A stretch of DNA of 64,000 nt from Physella acuta (Eukaryota > Mollusca > Gastropoda > Physidae), in assembly GCF_028476545.1 (NCBI RefSeq), contig NW_026731885.1:550001-614000 (forward strand), written 5' to 3'. Each line of letters starts with the position of its first letter. Positions within the stretch are counted from its first letter, which is position 1. Shown piece by piece: positions 17,101 through 50,600 of the stretch. Below the pieces are notes generated by a model. That model saw nothing but the letters and a program-made list of their open reading frames with translations, was not told the origin of the DNA and did not search any database. A program made the position numbers and the translations under genes.

Positions 17101-19059
17101 AAAAAAAAGTATTTTGAAGCAGAAACATTCAAGTTATAATTATGATCTTCGTAAGGACGATAGTATGCATAGTGGATAAGAAAATGTAAAAATATGAAAT
17201 AGACTTTTTCATGAAATAAAAGATTTATAAATGATATTTTAATATTTGAAAATGTAAAAATATGAAATAGACTTTTTCATGAAACAAAAGATTTATAAAT
17301 GATATTTTAATATTTGAAATTGTAATAAGTCACTGACGCAGCAACTGACTGTCAAAAAAAAATTTACATAACAATGTTGAGAATATGCATTTAAAACAAT
17401 GCACATTGCAGTTATCCTCCCTTAACAGACCATGTTTTATTGAACCACAAAGTAAATCTAACTACTGACACCCATTATATTGGTTCTAACACCTCTAACA
17501 TTTTACTACCTATCTTTGTGTGGATGTACATTTGAATATTCGGTGATGCAAAGCTACAAAACAGGGGTGATTTTATAATACAGGATTAAAAAGACATTTT
17601 AAAAATTAGCAAGGACATCTCTTTTTAAAGCTTCAAGTCTAACTGTGGAACTTAAAAAAAAATGTAAACACTGAGACTAAAATATTTGTTCCACAAAAAA
17701 TTAGCTTCACATTTTTTATTGATCACAAGTTCCTTTTGGTTCACCATTGAAATTTGTACAAGCAACAAGTTTTATGTCTAAAACCAAACTGCAACTTGAT
17801 CCAAATGGTTTCAGAAGCAGAAGATCAAACGGTATCAACACATTTAAATCCAAGTCAGATTCCCAGTATGAAACTGTCCCGAAGACTACACCATGAGTAT
17901 TTTTTCTTCACTTAAAGAGCAAAAGTCCCACGGATAATAAATAATTGATTAACTTTTAAAATATTAACTGATTACAAAATGATGCAACAGAGAGTTGGCA
18001 AGTTTTCAAATTCAAAGCTCACTTGTGATTTAAATTTTATATGTAAAATTGTCCAGATATTTAAGTTTGCACTATGTTAAGTGTATTAAAAGCATTAAAA
18101 AATTGGTTTTATATATATATTATATCAAAATTTTGAATCTTTTGTTAAGAAAATTGTACATTTATTTTGATCAATTAAAAAGTGTACTGAGATGAAATTA
18201 GTAGCTTCTGACACAAACCAAAACTCAGGCATTTAGTTTACCTGATGTGGTTTGACCTGACAAAATAAAAATCTCTACAACATCACAGATGGACCCAAGG
18301 CGTCAGATCACAGAAATTAAAATGTTCTCTACCAAGCTGATTCAAGATGGACCCAAGGCATCAGATCACAGAAATTAAAGTGCTCACTATCAACCTGTCA
18401 CTACCAGGGATAGGGTTTGTTTCCCTTACCCATGTCTGATAAAGGACTCTTCCAAAAATAGGTGGGTTTGGTTGTTGGTAGTATTTAACATCAGGTTTAG
18501 TATTGGGCAAAAATTATGGTTTGTGCTGTGGTTGAACTTTGGTTAGAGTTTTGGTTAGGGCTGACATCATAACGTAATGTCAGTCGACAGCTTACAACCA
18601 ATAACCTGACACCCCTGTTTTAAGAAGATTCCAAGATTCCATGATCAGACACTGGTATGGAACATGGACAAGGGAGAGAACAATCCAATATACTTTAATG
18701 TTAACAAAATTAGCTGTGGGGTTGTACAGCTTTAGATCTGTTCAAGACAACATTTGGAATGTCTACACGTCAGTTATATTTACTTCAGCGTCTGATTCTT
18801 TGAATCTACACACAACACCTATGCCAATCTGTATGTTTAAAATTACTATATACAAAATACAGATAAGCCAAATCTTATAAATAAAACCATCAATACAATA
18901 TTTTCTTTAGCAAATAATAAAAGTCAGGTGATCTTCCAATGTTAATTAAATTAAAAACAAATCCTACTTAACGAGGTCAATATCAATCAGTCGGGTGTCA
19001 AAGTTGGGTGAAGAAGAAAGCGTAGCCCTCAGATAACTGCGGGAGGAGATTCAGTAGTT
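14150..19059. other. 3' flank or 3' UTR of the Na+/H+ exchanger; no gene seen
   Basis: AT-rich sequence without convincing frames. It contains a 68-bp direct duplication (17,181-17,316) and a 38-bp near-repeat (GATGGACCCAAGG at 18,288 and 18,348). Part of it is presumably transcribed as 3' UTR, since the exchanger stop codon is at 19,060, but I cannot choose a polyadenylation site. Confidence 0.45.
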
Positions 19060-38153
<19,094 letters not shown>

Positions 38154-40196
38154 TTTGAGAACTCCTACAAAGTTAACCTTCCGGGTCAAGGATAACTCCC
38201 TGGTACCGTGTCTCACCTTCTCCCCCCCCCCCCCCTTTCCCCTTTCTGTAGCTACATTACGAAATTTTTAAAAGAAAAAATAGACACGTAGAATAATTTG
38301 TCTATTTTAAGACCGTTTTTTAACATTAAAAAAAAATTATTATCCACATCGATTCTAGCCAATTCTAGGCTTATAACACTAATGACGACTAATAAATATC
38401 CCTAATGGACAGCGTAAGCCTAATCATAAACAATTTTAAAACTAATAAAACGCACCCGCCCCCATACCTAATACAAAATGAGTCCATGCCAGTAATATTG
38501 CTTGTCACATGCATATGTTCTTGTTAAAATTCATGTATGTTGATTTGCCTGGCACAAAGTTTAGCTGGCTCAAGACAACCACCAAATGCAGTGTTTCTTT
38601 CTGACTTTTTTCAGGGGGGGGGGGGGGGGGGCGACGGTAGACAACCACACACACACTCAATTCACACAGTGCTTACGAGCACTATGTATACATATATAGG
38701 CGTAAACACATACATTGTACCATACTATTCACATGACACATACAGAGTACATTCACACACTACACACACCACAGCATACAAATACACACACTACACAAAA
38801 ACACACATACTACCCACACGAAAATCACACAGCACAGAAACCCACTACATACATAAGGCCTACACATGCCACACACACACTCACTACCCACACTAAAAGC
38901 ACACTCACACACTGAATACACACAATACATACACATTACAAACATACACCATACACAAACAACACTACACTATATGGCACTCTTAGAACCCAACCAATGC
39001 TCTAACTATATATATAGTGCAGTCAAAAACATATTAAAATGTTTTTATTTAAAATGAAGATACAACATTGTTTTACACAAGTGCTGTGAGAAATTATGTC
39101 AAGAGCATGCTCAGTTATATTATTGGAATATATAATACTTCATACAAAACAATAAAAAGTCATTACAGGCCAGAACAATTTTTTTTTTATTATTATTAGT
39201 ATCGTATGCCATAAAAATGTAACAAATTTGTAACACAGTATATTTTAATTACGTTTACATAAAGTTAAATACAGCTTAGTGTACATATTAGTACACTTTT
39301 GTATAGACCTAATGTTGCATAAATTAAATAATCTTTTGTTTATAAACCTGATACTGAAGTAAGGCCTATTTCATCTGCAGTGTTTGTATTTTTAAATTTG
39401 TAATGTGAAAAAACAATCAAAGTTGCAAGTCATAGTAATATACAAATTGACAAATCACAGAAAAAAATACAAATTTATAAGTCACAGTAGTATAAAAATT
39501 AGCAAGTTCCAAAAATATGGACAAAGTGGCCAGTTCGTTTTTTAATTATTTAAAATTATTCTTCCATATTTGAAACATTTCTCACACTCTGTTCACTTTA
39601 ATAATTCTGTATCTACTGTTAATATCATCATTTCCCATTTGTGCCCAAGATATAGGGGGCAGATGAAGTAGAGTTCAACTGCAAATATAGCACACCAAAA
39701 ACTATCCTGTTTTGCCAGTAAACTGTCAATAGTCACTAAATACTCAAATTTGGAAATCAATTTTTTTTTCCAATTAGATCTATTGGATACCTATTGGATA
39801 CCTGAGAAAGTAAATTTGGTCATACAGTTATGTCATTTTCTGTAGCTGTAAATCCAGATAGACTCTATTTCACCTGCCCCACCATACCAAAATGTTCTTA
39901 GTGGTCCAAGAAAAATGATTGTTACCTGATAATAACTGACAACAATAACTATTTTACATTAAATGTTATCATGATAATAAATTAGGTGAAACAATGTCTG
40001 TGAAAAAAATTTGTTATAGAAATAAAACTCGATAAATATATTTCAATATTGTGATGATAATTGAATGTTTAAATGTCCACAGTCATCATTAATATACAAA
40101 CAAATTTTGTTTAGGCCTACTTTGAGTTAAAGATATAAATAGTTACAATATCATTCATAGACAAAACATAAATATTTATAGCAGTGTATTCTAAAA
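38154..40196. other. Intergenic region between exchanger and myosin
   Basis: Holds the exchanger's presumed promoter, right of 38,216; the left end of a family B element at 38,580 (CAGTGTTTCTTTCTGAC then a G-run); a CACA/TACA low-complexity tract at 38,640-38,960; and the myosin 3' UTR. No gene. Confidence 0.6.
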
Positions 40197-43100
40197 TTAA
40201 CTTATCAACTTAATGTATGACTTGAGCAGATCAGCAACCCTGTAACCCTGAAATATAAACAAAAATATATTCAGTCCATACACTTGGTGATTCATTATAA
40301 TGTTTGATAGTTGATATAAAAACAATTTTTCAGTAGATAGGCCATACTGACTATATAATAATATGTTAATTAGTTATTATATTTGAACTTCCCCAGATAA
40401 AAGCCCAAGCATGAGATTCTATTTAAACTTCCCAAGTGACTTGAACCCTGATTCGAACTTCAGAATTTCAGGTTAGCAGTCTAGCGCTCTACCACTGGGC
40501 CACGCAGTCCCATAACCACCTATACTGTACACTTAAGTACAAACTATGTGTACACCTATGTACCACCTGACCTGTACACTTACCATTGCTGTTTTGCATT
40601 TGAACTCATCACTGAGATCCCCACCTAAACTCATATGAAAAAACGTGTCATCACTCTTCCAGTGTGTGATCTTAGAGAATGGGTATCTGGCCAATAGGTT
40701 CTATTCAACAATAGTAAAAATATCAGTATAAAAATAATAATCTACTTAATGTAGTTTTTCTATAAGCAATTTTTAATTATTATTATCCTTTTCTAACTTT
40801 ATCAAAAAAAAGTTCTAATTGCATACATGTTACAGTTATAGAAACATTTATTATTTATTCAGTATGAACCCTGTTGACCCTCAACTACTTAACATTTCTG
40901 GTACAGTATAGAAAGTTTAAATTGTTTGATAGCATAAACTGTTTCACTGAGTGATCTTTAAACAGAGTGTGTGAGGGGTTTTTCATGAAAATATTTTTGT
41001 AACAAACAATCAAGAAAAAGTTACTAGAACTAACTGTTAACTAATATAACTGGCTAATGTAATAGGCTTAACCCTATCCCTGATCAAGTCCTAACCCTAA
41101 TTCTTGACTTTACATTATATTACATAGTGCACCTAGTTTTGGAAGAATCCATCTTGTGACACTGAAATCAGAACTAATTTTATTTTTTAAAAAGTAAAAA
41201 CCTGAACCTAAATTACCTTTGTCTCATTGTGTAACAGGTGAAATCCATTTTCATTGATTGCTATAATAAGATCACTTGGGAGACTTGAGTCTGATGTTTG
41301 CTGTAAAAGTAAATTTAAAATATTCACTCATGAAACAATTTAAATATATTCACTCATAAAACAATTTTAAAATATTCACTCATAAAACAATTTTAAAATA
41401 TTCAATCATAAAACAATTTTAAAATATTCCCTCATAAAACAATTTTAAAATATTCACTCATAAAACAATTTTAAAATATTCACTCATAAAACAATTTTAA
41501 AATATTCACTCATAAAACAATTTTAAAATATTCACTCATAAAACAATTTTAAAATATTCACTCATAAAACAATTTAAAATATTCACTCATAAAACAATTT
41601 TAAAATATTCACTCATAAAACAATTTTAAAATATTCACTCATAAAACAATTTAAAATATTCACTCATAAAACAATTTTAAAATATTCACTCATAAAACAA
41701 TATTTAAAGATATTTTGAAAACAAAAAAATATTATTTTCTTTAAAAGAAATATAAAAAAAAATATCTGTACCTTAACTTCAAAGAAATCTGAGCCATAGG
41801 TTGTATTCTTGGATATGATCTTAAGAAAATCAACTTTACATAAACTGTCACTCTTGCCTTCATTTTTATGGTATTCTGCTAGTATATCCTAATAAAGATC
41901 ATTTAAATAATTTAGTAATGAAGAATTACCTTGCACACATTTAATAAATACAATTTTCACAGTTAAGTAATTATTTATATTATGTAGGCTACATAGAATA
42001 TAAGTCCATATTAAAAAAAAAAATAATGTAAGTTCTTCTATGGCAATTTTAACTCTTAACATATAAATCACTAAATGGAAGTAATGTAACACATATATTA
42101 TATGTGGTATACAAGTTATGAAGGAAGATAGGCATGTTTTATTAGCTGCAACAGCTAAGAGAAACGATTGAGTGGCAACAATTCACATCAAGTCTCCATC
42201 TATGTACAGTGTTTTGAACTTGCAACAGCAAACATACATTCTCTATTATCAATCAACCTCTGTCTTTTAGATAAGAAAATTAGCGCTAAGCAAGAATAAC
42301 TCTAACTACCTGTTTCCAAACTTTAGCTTTTTGGACTTCTATCAAATCACTTGGAATCAATTGCTTTAAGATCTTTCTGTCAAAGTGATTTGATTAGATT
42401 TCAAATTAATTTTTTTACAAAGTAAACAGTAATAATGTAATTTAAAATTATTTTAATTAAATGTATTACAAACAGGGGCTAAATAGTAGATATTATGGAT
42501 GAGGCATACAAAATACTGTTGAATTAACTTTTTACGAAGTAAATAGTAAGTATGTAATTTAAAGTTATTTTAATTAAATGTATTACAATGATTAGGTGCT
42601 AAATAGTAGGTATTATTGATGAGGCATACGAAATGTTGTTGAAGTTTGCTTCATCTTCCCCATACTGTATTCTGTAGACCAGAGCACCTAGCTGTGTAGC
42701 TTCTTCCAATGTACATTTGTAAAAACTCTTTAAATAGTATGGCAGTGTCTGGGGGGATAACAAATACAACAAAATACAAAAAAAAGTGTAACAAATATAT
42801 TAAGTAAGGAGACAAAAGATTATAAAAATAAATAATAATTAACTTTATATTTTTAGGCTGACTATAGTAGGCACAGTAGCATTTTTTCACATTGACTGTA
42901 ACCAGTACATTTTTATAAGAAGTATAAATAAAACAACATTCTAAAGGTAGAACAAGAACAATTATATTTACTAAGTAACGATATATAGTGGAACAGATTA
43001 AGATGAATGAAAAACACTGTGATGACTAAGTTAACAAATGGGTTTTTAAAATTTATTTTTTGGGATTATTTTCTGCTCAAGTAGTTTTATTGTATTAGAA

Positions 43101-44643
43101 AAAAAATAGGTAGTGGTTGAGAAGGAAAAAAAACAATGTAAAAAAAAAGCTGAGAAATAAAAATGTTGAAATGATTATTAAATGCTAGAAAAGTGAATGG
43201 AGTGAGTGGTTCATTATACTTGAGTTACAATTCACACAATAAATCTGCAAAGATAAAGAATAAACTATTGTACATATAGGACTTTTGATGTGTGACTAAG
43301 GAATATAAAAAAGGTAATTTAACTCTACAAAAATTTATATATCATAGCATTTTATAATTTGAATATTACCATAAAATGAGACCACAGAAGATGAAAACAT
43401 TTTTTACCTGATAATAATGGAACAACAAATCTGCTTGTGTGTCTTCTCCTGGCTCTATCTCAATCCAAATGTTCTTCATGAAAAATACCTCACACCCTGT
43501 ACTGGGTGTTGATCCTGTGATCCAGTGGAGAGTAAACCACATTTAATTAAATAAACTAAACTAACTGCTTGGCATGTTTTGAAGGTAGAAATTATAATAT
43601 ACAAATAATAGCAGCTGTTGTAGTATTTAAAAAATAGTAATGGGCTCATGAAAAGCTGAAATAACATGGATTTGAAAAATACAATTCTTTAAGTATAGGG
43701 CTATGTCAGCTTATAAAAATATTTTTATGTAATTTTATAATATGGTGGGACAAAAACACAAATATACACTCATTAAAACCAAATGTTATTTACTAACAAT
43801 TTAAATGCTTGTGTTTTTTAAAAATAATTTGGAAGAAATGATTTTTTTTTCTGTCAAACCTTTTTTTGGTTGTTTTTTCCCTTTGGAGGCTGATTCTAAT
43901 GAGCTCATGTGCAGCCAATCAAAAAAAAATTCTTCCTCTGGTATGCTCAACACTGCAAAAAAAAAAAAAAAAAAGAACCAATGAATTCTAATTTTAATTA
44001 TCCTAACTGCACCATACTCAAATATGTAGCATGAATGAGGAAGGCTTTTATCAGCAGATAATACTAATAGTGTTCAATTATCCAAATTGTCACATGTTTT
44101 TAGCACTAGTTTGTAAAATTAAGAACTTTAAGCATTTACCGTAATAAGAATTCAAACAGGAACCTACTTTTATCATTAGCTTGTAGAAATACACTGAAAC
44201 CTTCAAATGACTTTATGTTTAACTTTTTGCAGATTTCCTGGCAAAGGTCACCAGCTGTTGAGCTTGAATGTATGTCATATATCTAAAGATTATGAAGTAA
44301 ATCTTTAAAAACATAAGCCATGGATCTAAAAAAAATAAGTAGGCCTTCTATTTTTTTGTAAAAATGTAAAAAATAAAATTTGTATATTAAATCAAAGTTA
44401 ATCATATAAACAAAAATCCAATAATAAGATAACCTAAAAGACACATTATTCAAATTAAATAATGGATAAGGTGTCAAGGGATTTAAATAGAATAGACTCA
44501 ATTATTTCAAAATAATACAAGTGTGGCTGGTCCATACCTCATTTCTGTTGTTTGGGAAATTCACCCTTTGTGAGATCTTCAGTGTCTTCTGTTGAATGGC
44601 ATTTACCTCAAGAATGTGAGGGGGGCTCTTGCGAACACCCTTG
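40197..44643 (-). CDS. Myosin VII exons 25-34: second FERM domain and C-terminus
   Basis: Exon 25 [18 protein letters not shown]; exon 26 [19 protein letters not shown]; exon 27 [14 protein letters not shown]; exon 28 [16 protein letters not shown]; exon 29 [20 protein letters not shown]; exon 30 [15 protein letters not shown]; exon 31 GSDFFEVK; exon 32 [16 protein letters not shown]; exon 33 [18 protein letters not shown]; exon 34 [15 protein letters not shown] and stop TAA at 40,197-40,199. Confidence 0.92.
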
Positions 44644-47600
44644 CTAAAATAAACAAAATTGTAAACCACTATGTCATTATGGTTAAACCTACAAAATATT
44701 ATATAAACATTCTCGTGTTGAATAGCATTAACCTCTAGGATAAAAAAAATAGCAAATCACTATGTCATTATGCTTAAACTAAAAAATTTTATATAGACAC
44801 TCATGGAATGTTTTTTTGCTCTTATAATTAAAATCTTCCAATAGAGCATTTTTAACCACTAATTATTACTTAATTCATACAGAATTGAAACGTTTTAGAT
44901 AAAATACAATTGGGTTTTAGGTTGTCATCTGTCAAATGAATAAAAAAACTGGCTTCAGTGTATACAAAGACAGTGAGTTGTGACAATATTTAAAGGACTT
45001 AAAATTAATGTTGGGAGATTCATGGTTGTAAAATTAGCTGGTTCTAGAGTTTGATTAAGACAGGTGCATAGTACAAGAGATTAACTTGGAAACACATGCA
45101 TGGTACCAGAGTTTACCCTAACACACCTGCATGGTACCAGAGTTTAGACACACCTGCATGGTACCAGAGTTCAGACACACCTGCATGGTACCAGAGTTTA
45201 GACACACCTGCATGGTACCAGAGTTTAGACACACCTGCATGGTACCAGAGTTTAGACACACCTGCATGGTACCAAAGTTTACTTTAGACACACCTGTATG
45301 GTACCAGAGTTTAGACACACCTGTATGGTATCAGAGTTTAGACACACCTGTATGGTACCAGAGTTTAGACACACCTGCATGGTACCAGAGTTTAGACACA
45401 CCTGTATGGTACCAGAGTTTAGACACACCTGTATGGTACCAGAGTTTAGACACACCTGTATGGTAACAGAGTTTAGACACACCTGCATGGTACCAGAGTT
45501 TACCTTAGACACACCTGTATGGTACCAGACTTTAGACACACCTGTATGATACCAGAGTTCAACACACCTGTATGGTACCAGAGTTCAACACACCTGTATG
45601 ATACCAGAGTTTAGACACACCTGCATGGTACCAGAGTTTAGACACACCTGCATGGTACCAGAGTTTTGACACACCTGTATGGTACCAGAGTTTAGACACA
45701 CCTGCATGGTACCAGAGTTTAGACACACCTGTATGGTACCAGAGTTTAGACACACCTGTATGGTACCAGAGTTTACTTTAGACACACCTGTATGGTACCA
45801 GAGTTTACTTTAGACACACCTGTATGATACCAGAGTTCAACACACCTGTATGGTACCAGAGTTCAACACACCTGTATGGTACCAGAGTTTAGACACACCT
45901 GCATGGTACCAGAGTTTAGACACACCTGTATGGTACCAGAGTTCAGACACACCTGTATGGTACCAGAGTTTAGACACACCTGCATGGTACCAGAGTTTAC
46001 CTTAGACACACCTGTATGGTACCAGAGTTTAGACACACCTGTATGGTACCAGAGTTTTGACACACCTGCATGGTACCAGAGTTTACCTTAGACACACCTA
46101 TATGGTACCAGAGTTTACCTCAGACACAGCTGGAGCCTGCCCAGACACTCAGCAGCAAGACTGATGTGGCACCTGGTCATCAAGAATGTGATCAATTCCT
46201 TCAGCAGGTCTGGGCTGGGTGAGATGCAACCTGTGGCCATCCACATCAGTTCCCAACCTCTCTCCTCACTGACACTATCAAAGCAAACATTTTAAGCTTA
46301 ATAAAAACATGGATAAGATGCACACAAAGCAAACATTTTCAACTTAATAAAACATGGATCAGATACTAACAAAACAAACTTTTTCAACAAAATAAAAACA
46401 TAACTCAGATGATAACAAAACAAACTTTTAAAACTTAATAAAACATGGATCAGATGCTAACAACAAATATTTTAAGTGTTATAAAACATGAATCTATACA
46501 CCCAACAAATTGCAGCTTTGTTAAAAAAAAAAAGCATTCATTGCTAAAATAAAATTTTTGGATTTATAAAATATGCATTAAATGTTACCAAAAAAGCATT
46601 TTGGTATTTATAAAATATGTATAGATGATCTATAGCATCATATTTGTCACTTTGCTCATATCTAGATATATTTATACAATGTGTTTAAGCAATTCTTTTC
46701 TCAAAAAAGGGAAGAAGGTAACTTTTAACTTGTATATTTTCTGAAGTAAAAATTGCTATCTACTTAAAAAGTGATCGAAAAAAAGAGAAAAAAAATGAAA
46801 GAAAAGAACATCACATTGTATAGCACTATAAATCTAAAACGATATATGTTATGTGTTTGGATTGCTCACCTATTTTTATTGTCAGTGAGTTGCTTCATCA
46901 TCTGGCAGTAGAACTCATCTCTCAACAGCTCCTGTCAAGTGACATGAATCACACAAGGTAAAAATACTTAGGTAACATGAATCACACAAGGTAAAAATGC
47001 TTAGGTAACATGAATCACACAAAAGGTAAAAATGCTTAAGTGACATGAATCACACAGGTAAAAATATCTAGGTAACATGAATCTTACAAGGTAAAAATGC
47101 CCAAATATTGTTTTAAAATTATATTCTAACATGAAAACTGTTGTAGCAAAATGTACTCACATCATTCACTGGTCCTGTAAAAATTTGATCTGTAAAAAAG
47201 ACACTGGCAGTTCTGGCCTTTTTACTTGGGTAGTCTCCCATATATTTCATAATACTTATGTTTTGTTAAATCAAATTTTGGCTCAACAAAAATGTGGTAA
47301 TTATTACTAAAAGAATAATGAGTCACAGAAAATCTATTAGTTTTTTTTAAATTAGTATATGTCTATCATAGAATAAAGCAGGAACTATTTCTTCATTTAT
47401 GTAGTTACCTTAACAGTACTAACATGAAGGCTAGTTTGTGCTATTCTTAATACTAATATTGTTTATGCACAAACTCAAAATTTAACCTTCTTAAAACCAC
47501 CCTCCCCATGTCATGATCCTGCCTTCACTAATCCAATTAAAATTTATTTCTACCACGTTGGATTCATATACAGCCAACTAGCAAGTAAAAATATATATGA

Positions 47601-50600
47601 TGATGTACAACTTTTGTTGTAGGAAAGGTCCAACAGATACACATATGACATCAATAGACGACACCCACTAGGTACATGAACAAGGATATCAACATAACTC
47701 TTGCAAATAGAAACACATATGACATCAATAGCCAACACACACTAGTTACATGAACAAGAATATCAACATAACTCTTGCAAACAGAAACACATATGACATC
47801 AATAGACAACACACACTAGGTATGTGAACAAGGATATCATCATAACTCTTGCAAACAGAAACACATATGACATCAATAATGACACACACTAGGTACATGA
47901 ACAAGAATATCAACATAACTCTTGCAAACAGAAACACATATGACATCAATAATGACACACACTAGGTATGTGAACAAGGATATCAACATAACTCTTGCAA
48001 GCCTGTAGAGACAACTGTTCTTGCCCAACTAATCTCTTCAAGAGTGGATGTTTCAAAGGTTTCTTGGAATGCCTCCATTTCTCTTGTCCATGTGCTACAT
48101 TCCGCTTGGAGGATGGTCTAACATAATGTAGGTTATAACATTTTTTAAAGTTTGAACAGATTTGCATTCTATGAATAAAATACACTATACTTGTGGCGGC
48201 ATGGTAGAATGGTAGAACAGTTGTCTGCCATCCCAAAACTCTTAAGTTCAGGTCCTGGGCAAAAGTCGTAGCACAACATGAATCCACCCAACTCTGATGG
48301 GTATTTGACTTAAGTTAGGAAAAAAAAGACAGCTGAGCATACTGCTGACCACACAATCCCTTCATATGCTGAGGTCACAGGAACAGGTGAACTCTGTTTC
48401 ACCTGCACCGTAGGGCACCAGGTAAGAAAGGGAACTTTACTTACACCTTTTAAAATTCCCAGTTAAATACAGGACTGACATTAAAATCCTGTATAATACA
48501 GGTCCGCCTTAAAATTCCCTCAAAGTTATATGTAAAAAAAAGTAAAGTTTCCCTTTCAGACCTGACGGTCTATGGGACAAGTGAAGTAGAGTTCACTTGT
48601 TTCTGTGACCTCGGCACATGAAGAGATAGTGTGGTCAGCACTATGCCCAGCCGCCTTTACTTTCCCTAACGTGAGTTAGGTACCCATCAGAGTTGGGTGG
48701 ACTCAGGGACGGTCTACTGACTAGAACCCAGATTCGAACTTGAGACTTACGGGTTAGCAGTCCAGCTCTCTACCGCTAGACCACTCCGTCCCGCCAAAGT
48801 TATAGGACTGACCTAAAATTCCCGGTGGCAAACTCTTCTAGTGTGTGAAAGTCAGCAAAAACTTCTCTTGTAATTTCTTTCTCCTTGTAAAGCTTTGCCC
48901 ATTTTGTGACCATATTCTGTTTAATAAATAACTTGTTTTTGTAACCCTCACCAAAGTTGACTTACTGGGTCTAAATTTAAACAATGATATAATTTAAAGG
49001 TCATATTTTTATTGACAATCAGGTTTTGATAAGCCAGAAGATTTTTAGTTTACACTCCTGTTTTAACCGACACATGTCATTTAATTTGCTTTACCAAAAA
49101 ACATTTTTGTATGCCTCAATGTCAATTTAAACATTACACCAGTGTTCCATGAACAGTTCTTAAGACATTTTTATATTTCTTTTCTAAACATTATTTAACT
49201 CTTACCATAATTTCAACAGGAGGTTTGGTTAGAGCTGGGACTATGCTGATACTATCAAGTGTGAAGCTCCCCTTTTTCCCAGTGTTGACATTGTGACCAC
49301 TACATAAAGCAGAGCTAGGAAGTGGAGACTCCCCTGTTGGTCTGTCCAGCAGGACAAAATCTCCTTTTTTTAAAAACAGCTTTGTGGGATCTGAAACAAA
49401 ATAGGATGTAAGTAAAACTAAATGAATAAAAGGAGACAAAACAAATCAGATTTCCTTTTGTACTGATACCAACAGTAAAAGCTCAATGTAATTTCAGAAG
49501 TTTTTAGTATAGGCCTAATTGAACACAGTTTAAAAATCAACCATAAAAATGTATGAGTATAATCCGAATTTTTATTTAGCTTAACTGAAGGCACTAAATA
49601 TTATTATTTAGAATAAATATAACTATAGTAAAAAATATTAAAGACAATCATTTTCTTACACTGCAGACCAATCTAAATCACAGTTTTCAGCTTGATACAT
49701 TAATGTTGATTTAATAGTCTTGATTTATTAGTGTTGATTTATTAGGTTCATTATGCGAAGATAACTAATGTAAAACATAAAAGATTAACACCCCATACAA
49801 GTCAAACAAGTGTTAAAATTTAATTTATTGCATAAAAATAAGTACCCAGCTAACACAGTATGTAATACCAGGGTCGGCCCAACCTTGGCCCAATGTTGTA
49901 ATCATGGCCAAACATTGGACAAGCTTACGCCAGGGTACAGCCAAGATTTGTACATGCTTGCATCCCTTGATACCTTGATATTTAACCGTTTTTACCTTGG
50001 CTGCCAAGATTACACTGATTTATGGATTCACTGCAGAAATTTTAGTTAAATATGCTTGTTAAACTTAATATATGTTAACTAAAATTAATTTATCTTTTAA
50101 TATCATGCTCTAATGTAAACATAGCATGATTAACAGACTACGTTGCATGTGTTAAACATTTTGTTAATCTTTTTAAAATTGTGTGCGCTACTGCCACCGG
50201 CCCCCTGTCGCCCATTGTCCCTTTGTTCACATTCCTTCCTATTGTTCGCAAGCCAGCATCCCGGTCCTGCGCCATTTTTCTTAACAAAAGACTTTGTATC
50301 CAGTCACAGTAAAACAGGTAGGCCCACTGTAGCCATTTTAGTTCAACAGTGAGAAGTAGTATAACTGTATTTATGCAGAATCTGGAAAACTCGTATTTTT
50401 TTGTTGGAAACTTTAACTTTATGGGCCTAAGTCATCAAATAAAAGTTATAAAAGGTAGTTTATTTGAGGTAATAAAATGAGCCTAGATCTAGATCTAGTC
50501 TAGATCTATATAATATTAATAATACTAGAGTCTATATTCTGTTTATTTTGGCATTAGGCTAAAATTACATTTTACAATAATCTCCTTTATGATAGATCTA

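Noticed and set aside
45096-46091. Repeated DTPxWYQSL and MVPEFRHTC frames
   Set aside because: Opposite-strand and intronic readings of the array derived from the myosin exon 24 donor.
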